DNA of 64,000 bases from Chloroflexota bacterium (GTDB lineage Bacteria > Chloroflexota > Limnocylindria > Limnocylindrales > CSP1-4), in the NCBI GenBank assembly GCA_021802825.1, contig JAJZRG010000005.1:1-64000 (forward strand), in the 5' to 3' direction. Numbering within the stretch: position 1 is the first letter of the stretch; each line of letters begins with the position of its first letter. The notes under the pieces are model-generated. The model was not told where the DNA came from, did not search any database, and saw only the letters and a list, made by a program, of their open reading frames with translations. A program made the translations under genes and the position numbers. This document shows positions 16,490 to 28,763 of this stretch, piece by piece.

Positions 16490-16712
16490 GGTGGCTGGGA
16501 CCCCTCCCACGCCGAGCCCGGTCGCTGAGTCGTGCTGGGGTCGGCACGCGCAGTGGCGTGCACGGACGCCGACCCGAACCGGGGGTTCGTGGTGCGACCC
16601 GTGCGCGCGGGAGGCGCTCCTGACCCTGACGCGACTCAACCAGTGAGGTATCAGCGAATCGGGACGCTAGGGTCGCTGGGGCCCTCTCGCGCCGAGCGGG
16701 GTCGCTGAGCCG
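16486..16712. repeat. 46-bp imperfect direct repeat spanning the greA-like stop codon
   Basis: The sequence from 16486, starting CTAGGGTGGCTGGGACCC and including the TAG stop, recurs at 16667 as CTAGGGTCGCTGGGGCCC. Similarity extends about 46 bp to GTCGCTGAG(T/C)CG. The region 16490-16903 has no convincing gene; it also holds a CTCCTC-CCC-GAGGAG hairpin at 16862-16876 near the end of the HIT gene. Confidence 0.75.
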
Positions 16713-16903
16713 CTGCGCCGGTGCGCCGACCACCGATGCTCCGCCCCGGGGAGCTTACGCGAGGCTCATCCTCGTAATCGCCGCCCGGAGGCGCTAAGGG
16801 CGATCGAAGCCAAGATCCCACGCTTGGTGGGCCCGAGGCGGCGGGGATGTCCTCGCCGAGGCTCCTCCCCGAGGAGATTCGGGGGATGGCGAGCGCCGGC
16901 AGG

Positions 16904-17488
16904 CTAGCCGAGCGCCTCCCGGATCCTCCGAGCCGCGTCAGCAGCCTCGGACTCGGTGACGAGCCACTCGTGGGCGAAGACGCGCTCGATGAGCGCCGCG
17001 CCGGTCGGCGACATGCCAGGATGCCGCGGCATCAGATGGAAGTGCAGGTGGTCAAGCGATTCGCCGAAGTCGAACCTGTAGATCCTCGCGGGCGCCAAGA
17101 CGGTGCGCATGGCGGCCATCAGCCGCTGGGCGACCACCCCGAAGTCGCCGGCCTCCGCAGGTGACAGGTCCGCCACCGCGGTGACGTGCCGCCGCGGCTT
17201 GAGGATCACGTAACCACGGGCCATGGGCGGGATGCAGTGGTCCGCAACCCACGTATCGGTTGCGATGATCAGGCCCCCAAGGGGCGCGACGCGGAGGTTG
17301 TTGACGTCACACGCCAAGCAGCCCGGCGCGTCGGCCGAGCCTCTGCGATCGGGCCACCATCGCGAGCCGGGGCCGGCGGGGCCGGGGAAGGCGCGACCGG
17401 GGCCGGCGAGGCCGACGGGGCCGGGCCCGGAGGTGTCAGCAGGGCCAGTCCCGAGACTGACGGGGGTCGTGGGATCCGGAGTCGTCAC
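16904..17488 (-). CDS. HIT (histidine triad) family protein
   Basis: A 194-aa nucleotide-binding hydrolase or transferase of the HIT superfamily. The first 55 residues are a Gly/Pro-rich low-complexity extension. The domain begins 'CLACDVNNLRVAP' and contains 'GYVILKPRRHV' and the catalytic triad 'HLHFHLMPR' (H-x-H-x-H). Typical substrates are dinucleoside polyphosphates or AMP-lysine/AMP-amines. The GTG start overlaps the stop of the large histidine kinase by 4 nt, so translation is coupled to that gene; this is an unusual partnership. Confidence 0.8.
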   Translation of the reverse strand: MTTPDPTTPVSLGTGPADTSGPGPVGLAGPGRAFPGPAGPGSRWWPDRRGSADAPGCLACDVNNLRVAPLGGLIIATDTWVADHCIPPMARGYVILKPRRHVTAVADLSPAEAGDFGVVAQRLMAAMRTVLAPARIYRFDFGESLDHLHFHLMPRHPGMSPTGAALIERVFAHEWLVTESEAADAARRIREALG

Positions 17489-20400
17489 GGTTGTCGTCGC
17501 GCTCCGGCAATGGCGCCCTGTCCGGCGATCGGCACGGCGTCGCGTGTCGCGCCCTCCGGGATCGCCGCCTCGACCACCGTGCCGTGACCGATGTCCGACA
17601 CGACCGAGAAGTGGCCGCCAAGACGCTCGGCGCGCGCCCGCATCCCGGCGAGGCCGAAGTGGCCATCGGGCACCGCGTCGGGGTCAAACCCGCCGCCGTC
17701 GTCCTCGACCCGGACGCAGGCGCTGTCGCCGCGACGGCCGACCTCGACCCGGACCTGCCGTGCGCCCGCATGCTTGACCACGTTGTGCAGCGCCTCCCGG
17801 CCAATCCGGTAGAGCGCCTCCTCGACATCGAGTGAGGGCCGTCGGTCACCGGGGTCTGCGTCAACGACGATCGGCAGCCCGATCCGCGCAGTCAGTCCCG
17901 AGGCGTGTGTCCGGAGCGCCAGCGCCAGCCCCTGCTCCTGGAGGTGCCCGGGCCGGAGCTCGAAGATGAGCGCCCGCATCTCCGCGAGCGCGTCCCGCTG
18001 GAGCTCGCGGAGCTCGGCGAGTTTGCCCGGCACCTGCGCGGGGTCGCGCGCCATGAGCAGCTCGATGCTCCGCGACTGGAGGGTCATCGAGAACAGCGAC
18101 TGCGTGACCGAGTCGTGGAGCTCGCGGGCGAGGTGCGCACGCTCCTCGGACGCCGCCAGCTCGGCGGTCTGGCGTCGCAGGTCGCCCTCCAGACGCTCCA
18201 GCTCCCCGATGTCGCGCACTGTCCCGTGTGCGCCGATGAACTCGCCCTCCGCGTTGAGCACGCCGATGCCGGTGATCTCGATCAGGCGCTCGGAATCCTC
18301 GGGGGTGCGGATGCGGAACTTGTTGCGGTGGGGCACGCCCGGGTATTGGCGCAGCCAGTCGAAGCGCGCGACCCAGTCGTGGACCTCGGGCTCCACTGCG
18401 AGCTCCTGCATCGTCCGGCCGATCATCTGCTCGGCGTCCCAGCCCACCACCGGCTTGGCGCGATCGGAGACGTAGGTCAGGCGCCCCTCGGCATCGGTGA
18501 CCCAGACGAGATCCGGCGAGGACTGCACGAGGAAGCGGTACCGCGCCTCCGACTCGCGAAGCTCGCGCTCCAGCCGCTCCTGGTCGCTCACGTCGCGCGC
18601 GGAGCCGTGGACGCCGTCGAACCTGCCGCCGCGCAGCACGCCGGCCGCAGCCACCTCGACCGGCTTCGCGCCGCCCCACTTCGTCCGGAGGTCGAGCCTC
18701 GTGATCAGGGTCTTGCCGGGATTGTCCGCCATCCACTGGAATCGCCGGCCCAGGGGACTGAGGTCGCTGTGCTCGACGAGCATCTCGCGGAAGTTGCGCC
18801 CGACGGTCTCCTCCGGGCTCCAGCCGAGCACGTCCTCCACCGACTCGGACACGAACGTGAAGTCGCCCACGCTGTTGCAGGTGAAGATCAGGTCGGGCAG
18901 GCTCTCCACGAGGCTTTGGTAGCGGGTCTCCGACTCCTCCGCCCGCGCGACGAGTTCCGATGCCGCGAGCGCGAGCGCCGCGTGGTCGGCGAGCGACGCC
19001 AGGAGCGCGGTCTCGTCCGGACCGTAGGCGCCCGGGAGCGGCGACAGGACGGCGAGCGTGCCGAACACGTCGGCCTCCCCGATCAGGGGCGCCACCGCCC
19101 AGCTCCGGACCGGCCCCGGCCCCTCGCCGACGACCGTACGGCGCTCGCTGACGGCCGTGCTCGCTGCGCCGGCCCCGGCCTCGGCGCGCCACGCCTCGAG
19201 CGTCACGAGATCGAGGCCCACCGAGCGCCCCCGCCCGCTCACACGCCTCGCCGGGCTGCGCGGCTCGATCACGGCGCCGATGGGCGCGAGGAGCCGCGCG
19301 GCCTCCGCCGCGACGTCGTCGAGGACGCTCTCCGGGTCCCGCACGGTCATCGCCCGGCGCGCCAGGTCGCGCAGCGCGCGCTCCTCGTCGGCACGCCGCA
19401 CGAGCGCCTCGCGACTGCGGCCCAGCTCCTCGATCAGCCGCACCCGGACCAGCGCCACGGACGCCTGCCCGGCGATCGTCTCGAGGAGCGCCGCCGTGGC
19501 CTCGTCGAACGCATTGGGGAGGGTGGACCAGACCGTCAGCGCGCCGAACGGCCCGTCGTCGCCAAGGAGCGGCACCGCTGCCGCGCTGCGGATCCCCGAC
19601 GAGCGCACGAAGGCGTCGTGTTCGGGGCGGTGAGCGAACGTCTGGTCGACGAGGTAGTCGGACGTGATGACCGGCCGGCGGCTGAGCACGGCCCTCCCCG
19701 ACAGCCCGACGTCGAGGGCGTCATCTGCACCCTCGTGCCGGCGCTCGCCGAGAAGGAGCGACGGGTCCGACGCGTAGACGCCCACTAGGGACGAGCCGGC
19801 CCGGTCGAGGGTGTCCAGGCGGCCGCCGGCCGCGCCGGTCAGCCGAGTCGCTTCCTCGACCACAAACCCGATCAGCGACCTTGGATCGCGCTCGCCCGAG
19901 ATCCGCGTGCCCAGCTGGCGCAGGGCGCGCTCGACCTCGGCTTGGCGGTTCGTCACCAGCCGCGCGTCATCGAGCTCTGCGATCAGCCGGGCGTTGGCGA
20001 TCGCGAGGGCGGCGTGGTCGGCCAGCGCCCGGACCAGCGCGATCTGCTGCGCCCCAAAGGCGTCGGGCCGGCGGTCGTACACGCCGAGCGCGCCGAAGAC
20101 CTCGTCGCCGGCCACGAGCGGCGCCACGACGAAGGACCGAAGGCCGGTCTCATGGGCAAACGAGTCGGTCTGCTGGGTGTGCTCGAACTGGGGGTCGCTC
20201 AGGTAGTCGTCGGTGACCTCCACCTCGCGTTCGGCCACCGCCTTGCCGAACATCCCATCGCCAACGCGCAGCCGGATCGTCCGCATCCAGTGGTCCTGGG
20301 CCAAGCGCACCATGCTTGCCTCGGCGGCGAAGCGCAGGGCGTCGCCGTCCTCGGCCAGCAGGTACACGAGAGCGCCGTCCGCGGCCAGAAGGCGGACTGC

Positions 20401-20490
20401 CTCGGCCGTCGCAGCGCGCAGGAGGAGCTGCGTCGTCGCCTGATGCCCAGGCGGCGCGACGGGGCTGACCTGAACGTCGATCTGGTCCAC
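17485..20490 (-). CDS. Cytoplasmic multi-GAF/PAS sensor histidine kinase (NarL-partner type)
   Basis: A 1001-aa kinase with no membrane helix. GAF domains lie at about 15-172, 185-360 and 370-525, and PAS domains at about 530-650 and 655-775. A HisKA_3 dimerisation domain follows, with 'LARELHDSVTQSLF' near 805 (phospho-acceptor His), then an HATPase_c domain with 'REALHNVVKHAGA' and 'VRVEDDGGGFDP' near 900-960. HisKA_3 kinases usually phosphorylate NarL/LuxR-type regulators; none is adjacent, so this is an orphan. The GTG start has TAGACT 6 nt upstream. It is coupled to the HIT gene. Confidence 0.92.
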   Translation of the reverse strand: MDQIDVQVSPVAPPGHQATTQLLLRAATAEAVRLLAADGALVYLLAEDGDALRFAAEASMVRLAQDHWMRTIRLRVGDGMFGKAVAEREVEVTDDYLSDPQFEHTQQTDSFAHETGLRSFVVAPLVAGDEVFGALGVYDRRPDAFGAQQIALVRALADHAALAIANARLIAELDDARLVTNRQAEVERALRQLGTRISGERDPRSLIGFVVEEATRLTGAAGGRLDTLDRAGSSLVGVYASDPSLLLGERRHEGADDALDVGLSGRAVLSRRPVITSDYLVDQTFAHRPEHDAFVRSSGIRSAAAVPLLGDDGPFGALTVWSTLPNAFDEATAALLETIAGQASVALVRVRLIEELGRSREALVRRADEERALRDLARRAMTVRDPESVLDDVAAEAARLLAPIGAVIEPRSPARRVSGRGRSVGLDLVTLEAWRAEAGAGAASTAVSERRTVVGEGPGPVRSWAVAPLIGEADVFGTLAVLSPLPGAYGPDETALLASLADHAALALAASELVARAEESETRYQSLVESLPDLIFTCNSVGDFTFVSESVEDVLGWSPEETVGRNFREMLVEHSDLSPLGRRFQWMADNPGKTLITRLDLRTKWGGAKPVEVAAAGVLRGGRFDGVHGSARDVSDQERLERELRESEARYRFLVQSSPDLVWVTDAEGRLTYVSDRAKPVVGWDAEQMIGRTMQELAVEPEVHDWVARFDWLRQYPGVPHRNKFRIRTPEDSERLIEITGIGVLNAEGEFIGAHGTVRDIGELERLEGDLRRQTAELAASEERAHLARELHDSVTQSLFSMTLQSRSIELLMARDPAQVPGKLAELRELQRDALAEMRALIFELRPGHLQEQGLALALRTHASGLTARIGLPIVVDADPGDRRPSLDVEEALYRIGREALHNVVKHAGARQVRVEVGRRGDSACVRVEDDGGGFDPDAVPDGHFGLAGMRARAERLGGHFSVVSDIGHGTVVEAAIPEGATRDAVPIAGQGAIAGARRQP

Positions 20491-20496
20491 CCGGGG

Positions 20497-20502
20497 AGTC
20501 TA
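20497..20502 (-). promoter_or_regulatory. -10-like element TAGACT, leaderless start
   Basis: On the minus strand TAGACT is followed by CCCCGG and the GTG start at 20490. There is no Shine-Dalgarno sequence. The same hexamer and 6-nt distance precede the CocE-type and thyX genes. Confidence 0.55.
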
Positions 20503-20607
20503 GACCCCCGACCCGCGCGCCGGCCCTCCACACGGGCGTCCTGTCGGCTGGCTCACGAGCGCACCGCCGGTGTCCTGCACCGGCCCGCGATGGCTGGTGA
20601 CGGCAGG

Positions 20608-23636
<3,029 letters not shown>

Positions 23637-23700
23637 CCGTGGGCGATGTCCCGGGTTGCGCGGGCGTGCGCGGATAAAGCTCGCGCTGCCGGCGCACCTC

Positions 23701-23727
23701 GATGCCCCCGGGCCGCCCGGGGGCATC
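23701..23727. terminator. Perfect 12-bp hairpin after katG
   Basis: GATGCCCCCGGG-CCG-CCCGGGGGCATC is a perfect 12-bp inverted repeat with a 3-nt loop. It sits 64 nt after the katG stop and 2 nt from the end of the convergent SUKH gene, so it can serve both transcripts. Confidence 0.8.
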
Positions 23728-23728
23728 G

Positions 23729-24553
23729 TCATGTCCGGACCGGCGCCCCGAACGGGAGCCACGGGATGCCGCCCATGAGGTCGGACCAGAACGGGATTTC
23801 GCGCTCGCCGGACGCGCCGCGCCCGGGAGCGACCAGCGCGGACCCGTCGCTCGCCGGACCCGTCGCGCGGGTGACGCCCGCCCCCGAGCCGCCCGCGGGC
23901 GTCCCATGGCGCCGCTCCCCGAGGCCCAGCTCGCGCAGCAGCACGCCGGCTACGTCGGGCGCGATCACCGTGACGTCCGCGCCGTGCACCGCGATGACCG
24001 GCCCGTCGCCGTGCCCGGGCAGCGCCACGAGGTATCGCTGCCCGGCGAACGGGATCAGCCGAGGCGCAGCCGAGGCCAGGGCGCGCACGAGGTGCACCCG
24101 CTCGCGCGCGTCGTCGGGTCGGTCGCCCCACGCGGGGTGCCAGCGTCCGATGGCCACGCCCCGCAGGATCCCCTCCATCGGTGCCTCGAACGCGCCGAGC
24201 AGCGGTGTCGTGGGGCCGGTCCAGTCCGGGAACAGCCGCTCCTCCACGCGCACGAGGCGTCCGTGGCGCACGGCCAGCGCCGCGAGCGGCGGGTCAGGCG
24301 TGTGGAGCGTGGACAGGAACCTCCGGTACGCCAGGGGCAGGTGGACGCCGAACATCGCCTCGACGATGTCGAGGTCAGACTGGCTCATCCCGCCCCGCCA
24401 GCGGGTGCCCGGCTGCCATGCGGGCTCGCCCAGCCCGGCGGTCGCGGCGTCGCAGCTGCCCGTGTTCGCCCAGCGGGACTCGGTCGTCCGGCGCAGCCAG
24501 TCAAGGAAGGTGGGCTCGGCCGGGGCAGCGTCGGCGAAGGTGGGGAGAGCCAT
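23729..24553 (-). CDS. SMI1/KNR4 (SUKH) family protein
   Basis: A 274-aa soluble protein with the SUKH fold. 'GGMSQSDLDIVEAMFGVHLPLAYRRFLST' (about 54-83) is the signature entry, and 'ALPGHGDGPVIAVHGADVTVIAPDVA' (about 180-206) the central sheet. SUKH proteins are often immunity proteins for polymorphic toxins, but many are standalone cellular proteins. No toxin gene is visible beside this one. The C-terminal 60 residues, Gly/Ser-rich and ending 'WSDLMGGIPWLPFG', are an extension I do not recognise. Confidence 0.65.
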   Translation of the reverse strand: MALPTFADAAPAEPTFLDWLRRTTESRWANTGSCDAATAGLGEPAWQPGTRWRGGMSQSDLDIVEAMFGVHLPLAYRRFLSTLHTPDPPLAALAVRHGRLVRVEERLFPDWTGPTTPLLGAFEAPMEGILRGVAIGRWHPAWGDRPDDARERVHLVRALASAAPRLIPFAGQRYLVALPGHGDGPVIAVHGADVTVIAPDVAGVLLRELGLGERRHGTPAGGSGAGVTRATGPASDGSALVAPGRGASGEREIPFWSDLMGGIPWLPFGAPVRT

Positions 24554-24638
24554 GGCACCAAGGTTCGCGGGCGAGGGGCCGCAGGAAAGCCCCTGATTCG
24601 GCGATAGAAGGGCTATTCGCCGTGACAGGCGGGGCGGA

Positions 24639-25712
24639 TTAGCCCAACAGCGCCGTGGATGCCGCGGGTCGGCGGGTGGCCGCCTCAGCCGTTGGCGCCC
24701 CGGGCTCGGCGAGCCAGCACGCGGCCTGCTGCCCCCCGCCGACATCGAACAGGGGCGGCTCCTCCACCCGGCAGCGGTCGAAGGCCACGGGGCAGCGCGG
24801 GTGGAACCGGCAGCCCGACGGCACGTGCGCGGCATCCGGCGTCTCGCCGGACAGGATGACCCGGGTGGACGAGACGCCGGGCTCCGGCGGATCGGGCGAC
24901 GGGCTCACCGAGACCAGCGCCTGCGTGTAGGGGTTCCGGGGCGCCCGGATCACCGTTTCCGCCGGCCCGATCTCCATGATCCGCCCGAGGTACATCACCG
25001 CGATTCGGTCCGCCAGCACCCAGGCCAGCGAGAGATCGTGGGTGATGAACAGGTAGGTCAGGCCCCGCTCGCGGCGCAGGTCGAGCATCAGGCGCAGGAG
25101 CTCGGTCCGGATCGAGACGTCGAGCATCGAGACCGGCTCGTCGGCGACGATCACCTCCGGGTCCATCACGAGCGCGCCGGCGATCACGACGCGCTGCCGC
25201 TGGCCGCCTGAGAGCTCGTGGGGGTAGCGGGCCGCGTAGTCCGCCGCGGGGCGCAGGCCCGCCGCCTCGAGCGCGGCGTGGACGCGGTCGCGCCGCTCAG
25301 CGCGCGAGCGGCCGATCCCGTGGACCTCGAGTGGCTCCGCGACGAACTCGCCGATCGTGTGCTTCGGGTTCAGCGTCTCGTACGGGTCCTGGAAGATGAG
25401 CTGCACCTTGCGGCGGTACGCGCGCAGGGGCCGCGTCCCCCACAGCGCCGACACGTCCTGGCCCTCGAACAGCACGCGGCCCTTGGTCTGGCGCGTGAGC
25501 TTGACCACGACCCGGCCGGTCGTCGTCTTGCCGGATCCGGACTCGCCGACCAGGGCCAGGATCTCGCCCTTCCGGATCGAGAGGTCGATGCCGTCCACGG
25601 CCCGGACGACACCTCGGCTGCGGCGGAGCAGGGCGTCGAGCACGCTGCCCCGGATCGGGAAGTGGACCTGGAGTCCCTCGACGCGCAGGAGGTCGTCGCT
25701 GATGGGACTCAC
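24639..25712 (-). CDS. oppF: Oligopeptide/dipeptide ABC importer ATPase (OppF-type)
   Basis: A 357-aa ATPase, last gene of the importer operon. It shows Walker [11 protein letters not shown]-loop '[12 protein letters not shown]', signature '[11 protein letters not shown]', Walker B '[12 protein letters not shown]' and the H-loop 'FITHDLS'. The C-terminal oligopeptide-transporter extension contains the cysteine-rich 'GCRFHPRCP...C', which in relatives can hold an Fe-S cluster. An unusual feature is M in 'VSMLD', where most have A. The GTG start overlaps the OppD-type stop by 4 nt. Confidence 0.92.
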   Translation of the reverse strand: MSPISDDLLRVEGLQVHFPIRGSVLDALLRRSRGVVRAVDGIDLSIRKGEILALVGESGSGKTTTGRVVVKLTRQTKGRVLFEGQDVSALWGTRPLRAYRRKVQLIFQDPYETLNPKHTIGEFVAEPLEVHGIGRSRAERRDRVHAALEAAGLRPAADYAARYPHELSGGQRQRVVIAGALVMDPEVIVADEPVSMLDVSIRTELLRLMLDLRRERGLTYLFITHDLSLAWVLADRIAVMYLGRIMEIGPAETVIRAPRNPYTQALVSVSPSPDPPEPGVSSTRVILSGETPDAAHVPSGCRFHPRCPVAFDRCRVEEPPLFDVGGGQQAACWLAEPGAPTAEAATRRPAASTALLG

Positions 25713-26803
25713 GACACGCCCCCCGCCAGCGCGCGCGGCGCCCCCGCCGCCCTCCCGGGCGTGCCGGGCAGCGATCCCGGCGTCCCGGGCGGGAACAGGT
25801 GGCAGGCCACGCGCACCCCGTCCGCGAAGCGGACCTCGGGCGGCACCTCGGTCGTGCACTGCGGCATCGCCTCGCTACAGCGGGGCGCGAACCGGCAGCC
25901 GGGGGGCGGCGTGCGGAGGTCCGGTGGCTGGCCTGGGATGATGCCCAGGGTGCGCCGGTCGGCACGGATGTTGGGGAACGACGACAGCAGCTTGGCGGTG
26001 TACGGGTGCCGCGGCGCGGTGAACACCCGCCGGACAGGGCCCTCCTCGGCGACCCTGCCCGCATACATGACCATCGTCCGGTCGCACGTCTCGGCGATCA
26101 CGGACAGGTCGTGGGTGATGAGGATCAGCGACAGCCCGAGGTCGCGGCGGAGCTGCTCGAGGAGCTTGAGGATCTGCGCCTGGACCATGACGTCGAGCGC
26201 CGTGGTGGGCTCGTCGCCGATCACGATGGCCGGGTCGCAGGCGAGCGCCATCGCGATCATCGCCCGCTGGCGCATGCCGCCCGACAGCTCGTGCGGGTAG
26301 GCGGTGGCCCGCTGGCGCGGGATGCCGACCAGCTCAAGCAGCTCGCCCGCGCGCTTCCGCGACGCCTCGCGCGCCTGGCCGAGGCGCACCTCGATGGGCT
26401 CTGCGATCTGCTCCCCGATCCGCCTCACTGGGTTGAGGGCGTTCATGGCCCCCTGGAACACGATCGAGATCTCGCGCCACCGGTAGCGGGCGAGCTGCCG
26501 TTCCGTCTTGGGCACGAGGTCGATGCCGAACAGCTTGACGCTCCCGGCGCTGATCCGGCCGTTGCCCGGCAGCAGCTGCACGAGCGACAGCGCGGTGGTC
26601 GTCTTGCCGCAGCCGGACTCGCCGGCGATCCCGAGAGCCTCGCCGTCGTCAAGCCCGAAGCTCACGCCGTCGACGGCCTTCACGCTGGGCCCGCCCGGCA
26701 TCCGGAACCGGACGGACAGGTCCTCGACGGCGAGCAGGGGCGCGCCTGGCACGGCCTGCTTGGGCAGCGGCCATTGCCGACGGCCGCTTATGCCGGTCGT
26801 CAT
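25709..26803 (-). CDS. oppD: Oligopeptide/dipeptide ABC importer ATPase (OppD-type)
   Basis: A 364-aa ATPase pairing with the OppF-type subunit. It has Walker [11 protein letters not shown]-loop '[12 protein letters not shown]', signature '[11 protein letters not shown]', Walker B '[12 protein letters not shown]' and the C-terminal 'GCRFAPRCS...C' motif. The ATG at 26803 overlaps the OppC-type stop codon by 4 nt. Domain order and the [15 protein letters not shown] pair are typical of OppD rather than OppF. Confidence 0.92.
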   Translation of the reverse strand: MTTGISGRRQWPLPKQAVPGAPLLAVEDLSVRFRMPGGPSVKAVDGVSFGLDDGEALGIAGESGCGKTTTALSLVQLLPGNGRISAGSVKLFGIDLVPKTERQLARYRWREISIVFQGAMNALNPVRRIGEQIAEPIEVRLGQAREASRKRAGELLELVGIPRQRATAYPHELSGGMRQRAMIAMALACDPAIVIGDEPTTALDVMVQAQILKLLEQLRRDLGLSLILITHDLSVIAETCDRTMVMYAGRVAEEGPVRRVFTAPRHPYTAKLLSSFPNIRADRRTLGIIPGQPPDLRTPPPGCRFAPRCSEAMPQCTTEVPPEVRFADGVRVACHLFPPGTPGSLPGTPGRAAGAPRALAGGVS

Positions 26804-27750
26804 CGCCGTCCCCCAGACTTGGGGTTGAGCACGTCGTCGAGCGCGTTGCCCACGAGCGTGAAGGACAGGACCACGAGCACCACACACACCGCCGGCGGCG
26901 CGATGTACCACCACGCGCCGAGACCTGGCGCCCCGGCTGCCTGGGCTGCGTTGAGGATCTGCCCCCACGACGGGGCCGACGGGTCGCCGAGGCCGATGAA
27001 CGCGAGGGTCGTCTCGGTGAACACTGCACCCGCGAACGTGAGGACCGCCTGGGCGACGATGAGGTTGACGACGTTGGGCAGGATGTGGCGCCACATGATG
27101 TGGCCGGGGCCAGCGCCGATGACCCGCGCCCGGTCCACGAACATCCTCTCCTTGAGCGACAGGACCTGCGAGCGGATCACGCGGGCCGTGGTCGCCCAGC
27201 TCGTCAGGCCGATCACCACGACGATCACCAGCAGCGTCGAGCGGATGCCGAACAGCTCCGCGTCGGCGCCGATGACGTCGAGCATGACCGGCGCCAGGAT
27301 CAGCGCCAGGACGACCGTCGGCAGGACCAGGAAGAAGTCCGAGATTCGCATCAGGATCGCGTCGACCGCGCCGCCCACGAACCCGGACACGATCCCCACC
27401 ACGGCGCCGACGACGATCGTGATGACCGTGGCCATGAGCCCGATCGTCATCGAGATCCGGGCGGCGTGGACCGTAAGGTTGAGCATGCTCCGGCCCAGCT
27501 CGTCGGTGCCGAACAGATTGGCGAAGTCGGGCGGCGCGAGGGGCTGGCCCGTGGCGGTCGTCACGTCCTCGAGCGGGCCGACGAACAGGTCCGGCAGCGC
27601 GGCGATGACGACGAACACGAGCAGGATCGCGAACCCGACGAGCCCGTCGCCCCTCGCGAGGAAGCGGGCCGCGCCACCGCCCGCCCTGCGGAGCGTTCCG
27701 GCACCGGCCGACGCACCGGCTGTCGCTCCCGCGACCCCGGGCAGGCTCAC
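26800..27750 (-). CDS. oppC: ABC importer permease (OppC-type)
   Basis: A 316-aa inner-membrane permease with an N-terminal helix at about 36-56, the substrate-facing loop 'FGTDELGRSMLNLTVHAARIS' and five further helices. The EAA loop reads 'ERMFVDRARVIGAGPGHIMWRHILPN' near residue 208. The GTG start overlaps the OppB-type stop by 4 nt. The first 30 residues are an Ala/Gly-rich extension. Confidence 0.9.
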   Translation of the reverse strand: MSLPGVAGATAGASAGAGTLRRAGGGAARFLARGDGLVGFAILLVFVVIAALPDLFVGPLEDVTTATGQPLAPPDFANLFGTDELGRSMLNLTVHAARISMTIGLMATVITIVVGAVVGIVSGFVGGAVDAILMRISDFFLVLPTVVLALILAPVMLDVIGADAELFGIRSTLLVIVVVIGLTSWATTARVIRSQVLSLKERMFVDRARVIGAGPGHIMWRHILPNVVNLIVAQAVLTFAGAVFTETTLAFIGLGDPSAPSWGQILNAAQAAGAPGLGAWWYIAPPAVCVVLVVLSFTLVGNALDDVLNPKSGGRR

Positions 27751-28715
27751 GCGCGGACCCGCGGGTCGAGGAGGCCGTACACGAGGTCGGCGATGAGGTT
27801 GGCGACCACGACCGAGATCGCGAGCAGCAGGAAGATGCCCTGGAGCAGCGGGTAGTCGCGGGCGTCGAGGGCCTCCACCGTCAGCGTCCCGATACCCGGC
27901 CAGTTGAACACGATCTCGAGCGTGATGGCGCCCGCGATCACGTAGCCGAAGCTGATGGCGATCCAGGTGACCATGGGCAGGAGCGCGTTCGGGAAGGCGT
28001 GCGTCCAGAGGATGCGCCGGTCCCGCAGGCCCTTCGCCCTGGCCGTGGTGATGTAGTCCTCGGCCCGCGTCTCGATGATCGACGAGCGCATGAGGATCGA
28101 GTAACCGCCGATCAGTCCGAGGGACACCGCGGTCAGCGGCAGGATGAGGTGCGCGCCGACGTCGCCCAGCGTGGTGAGCAGGTCCGACGGCGCGCCGGGG
28201 GTGGACATGCCCGAGGTCGGCAGCAGGTGCAGGGCCGTCGCGAACAGCATGATCAGCGGCATGCCGATCACGAAGTACGGCATCGCGTACAGGACCAGGC
28301 TGATCCCGTTGCCGAGCCGATCCACCGGGCTGCCGCGGCGCCAGCCGGAGACGGCGCCGAGCGCGAGGCCGAGGACCATCGCGATCAGCTCGCCCAGGCC
28401 GAGGAGCAGCACCGTCGGCCACAGCGCCCCGCCGATCACCTCGGTGACCGGCTGGGCCCGGTACTTGTAGGAGTAGCCGAGGTCACCGGTGACGGTGGCC
28501 CCGACGTAGCTGACAAGCTGATCCGGGAAGAGGGGCTTGTCGAGTCCCCACTTCTCGCGGAGCGCCGCCTGCTGCGCCTGGGTCATGTTCGGGTTCTTCG
28601 TGGCGCGGTCGGGCGAGCCAGGCATCATCCGGAACAGGATGAACATGAGCAGCACGGTCGCCACGATCGTGAAGACCGCGAAGGCCAGCTTGTTGACGAC
28701 GTAGCGCGAGCTCAC
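27747..28715 (-). CDS. oppB: ABC importer permease (OppB-type)
   Basis: A 322-aa permease. The first membrane helix (about 10-28) is followed by 'FRMMPGSPDRATKNPNMT' and a periplasmic segment ending 'GDLGYSYKYRAQPVTEVI', characteristic of OppB/DppB. The EAA loop 'EDYITTARAKGLRDRRILWTHAFPNALLP' lies near 220-248. GTG start at 28715. It is separated by only 48 nt from the binding-protein gene upstream. Confidence 0.92.
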   Translation of the reverse strand: MSSRYVVNKLAFAVFTIVATVLLMFILFRMMPGSPDRATKNPNMTQAQQAALREKWGLDKPLFPDQLVSYVGATVTGDLGYSYKYRAQPVTEVIGGALWPTVLLLGLGELIAMVLGLALGAVSGWRRGSPVDRLGNGISLVLYAMPYFVIGMPLIMLFATALHLLPTSGMSTPGAPSDLLTTLGDVGAHLILPLTAVSLGLIGGYSILMRSSIIETRAEDYITTARAKGLRDRRILWTHAFPNALLPMVTWIAISFGYVIAGAITLEIVFNWPGIGTLTVEALDARDYPLLQGIFLLLAISVVVANLIADLVYGLLDPRVRA

Positions 28716-28763
28716 GCGGCTGGGCCCACGCGCTCGCGCTCCGTCATCGTCTGGGGATCTACG

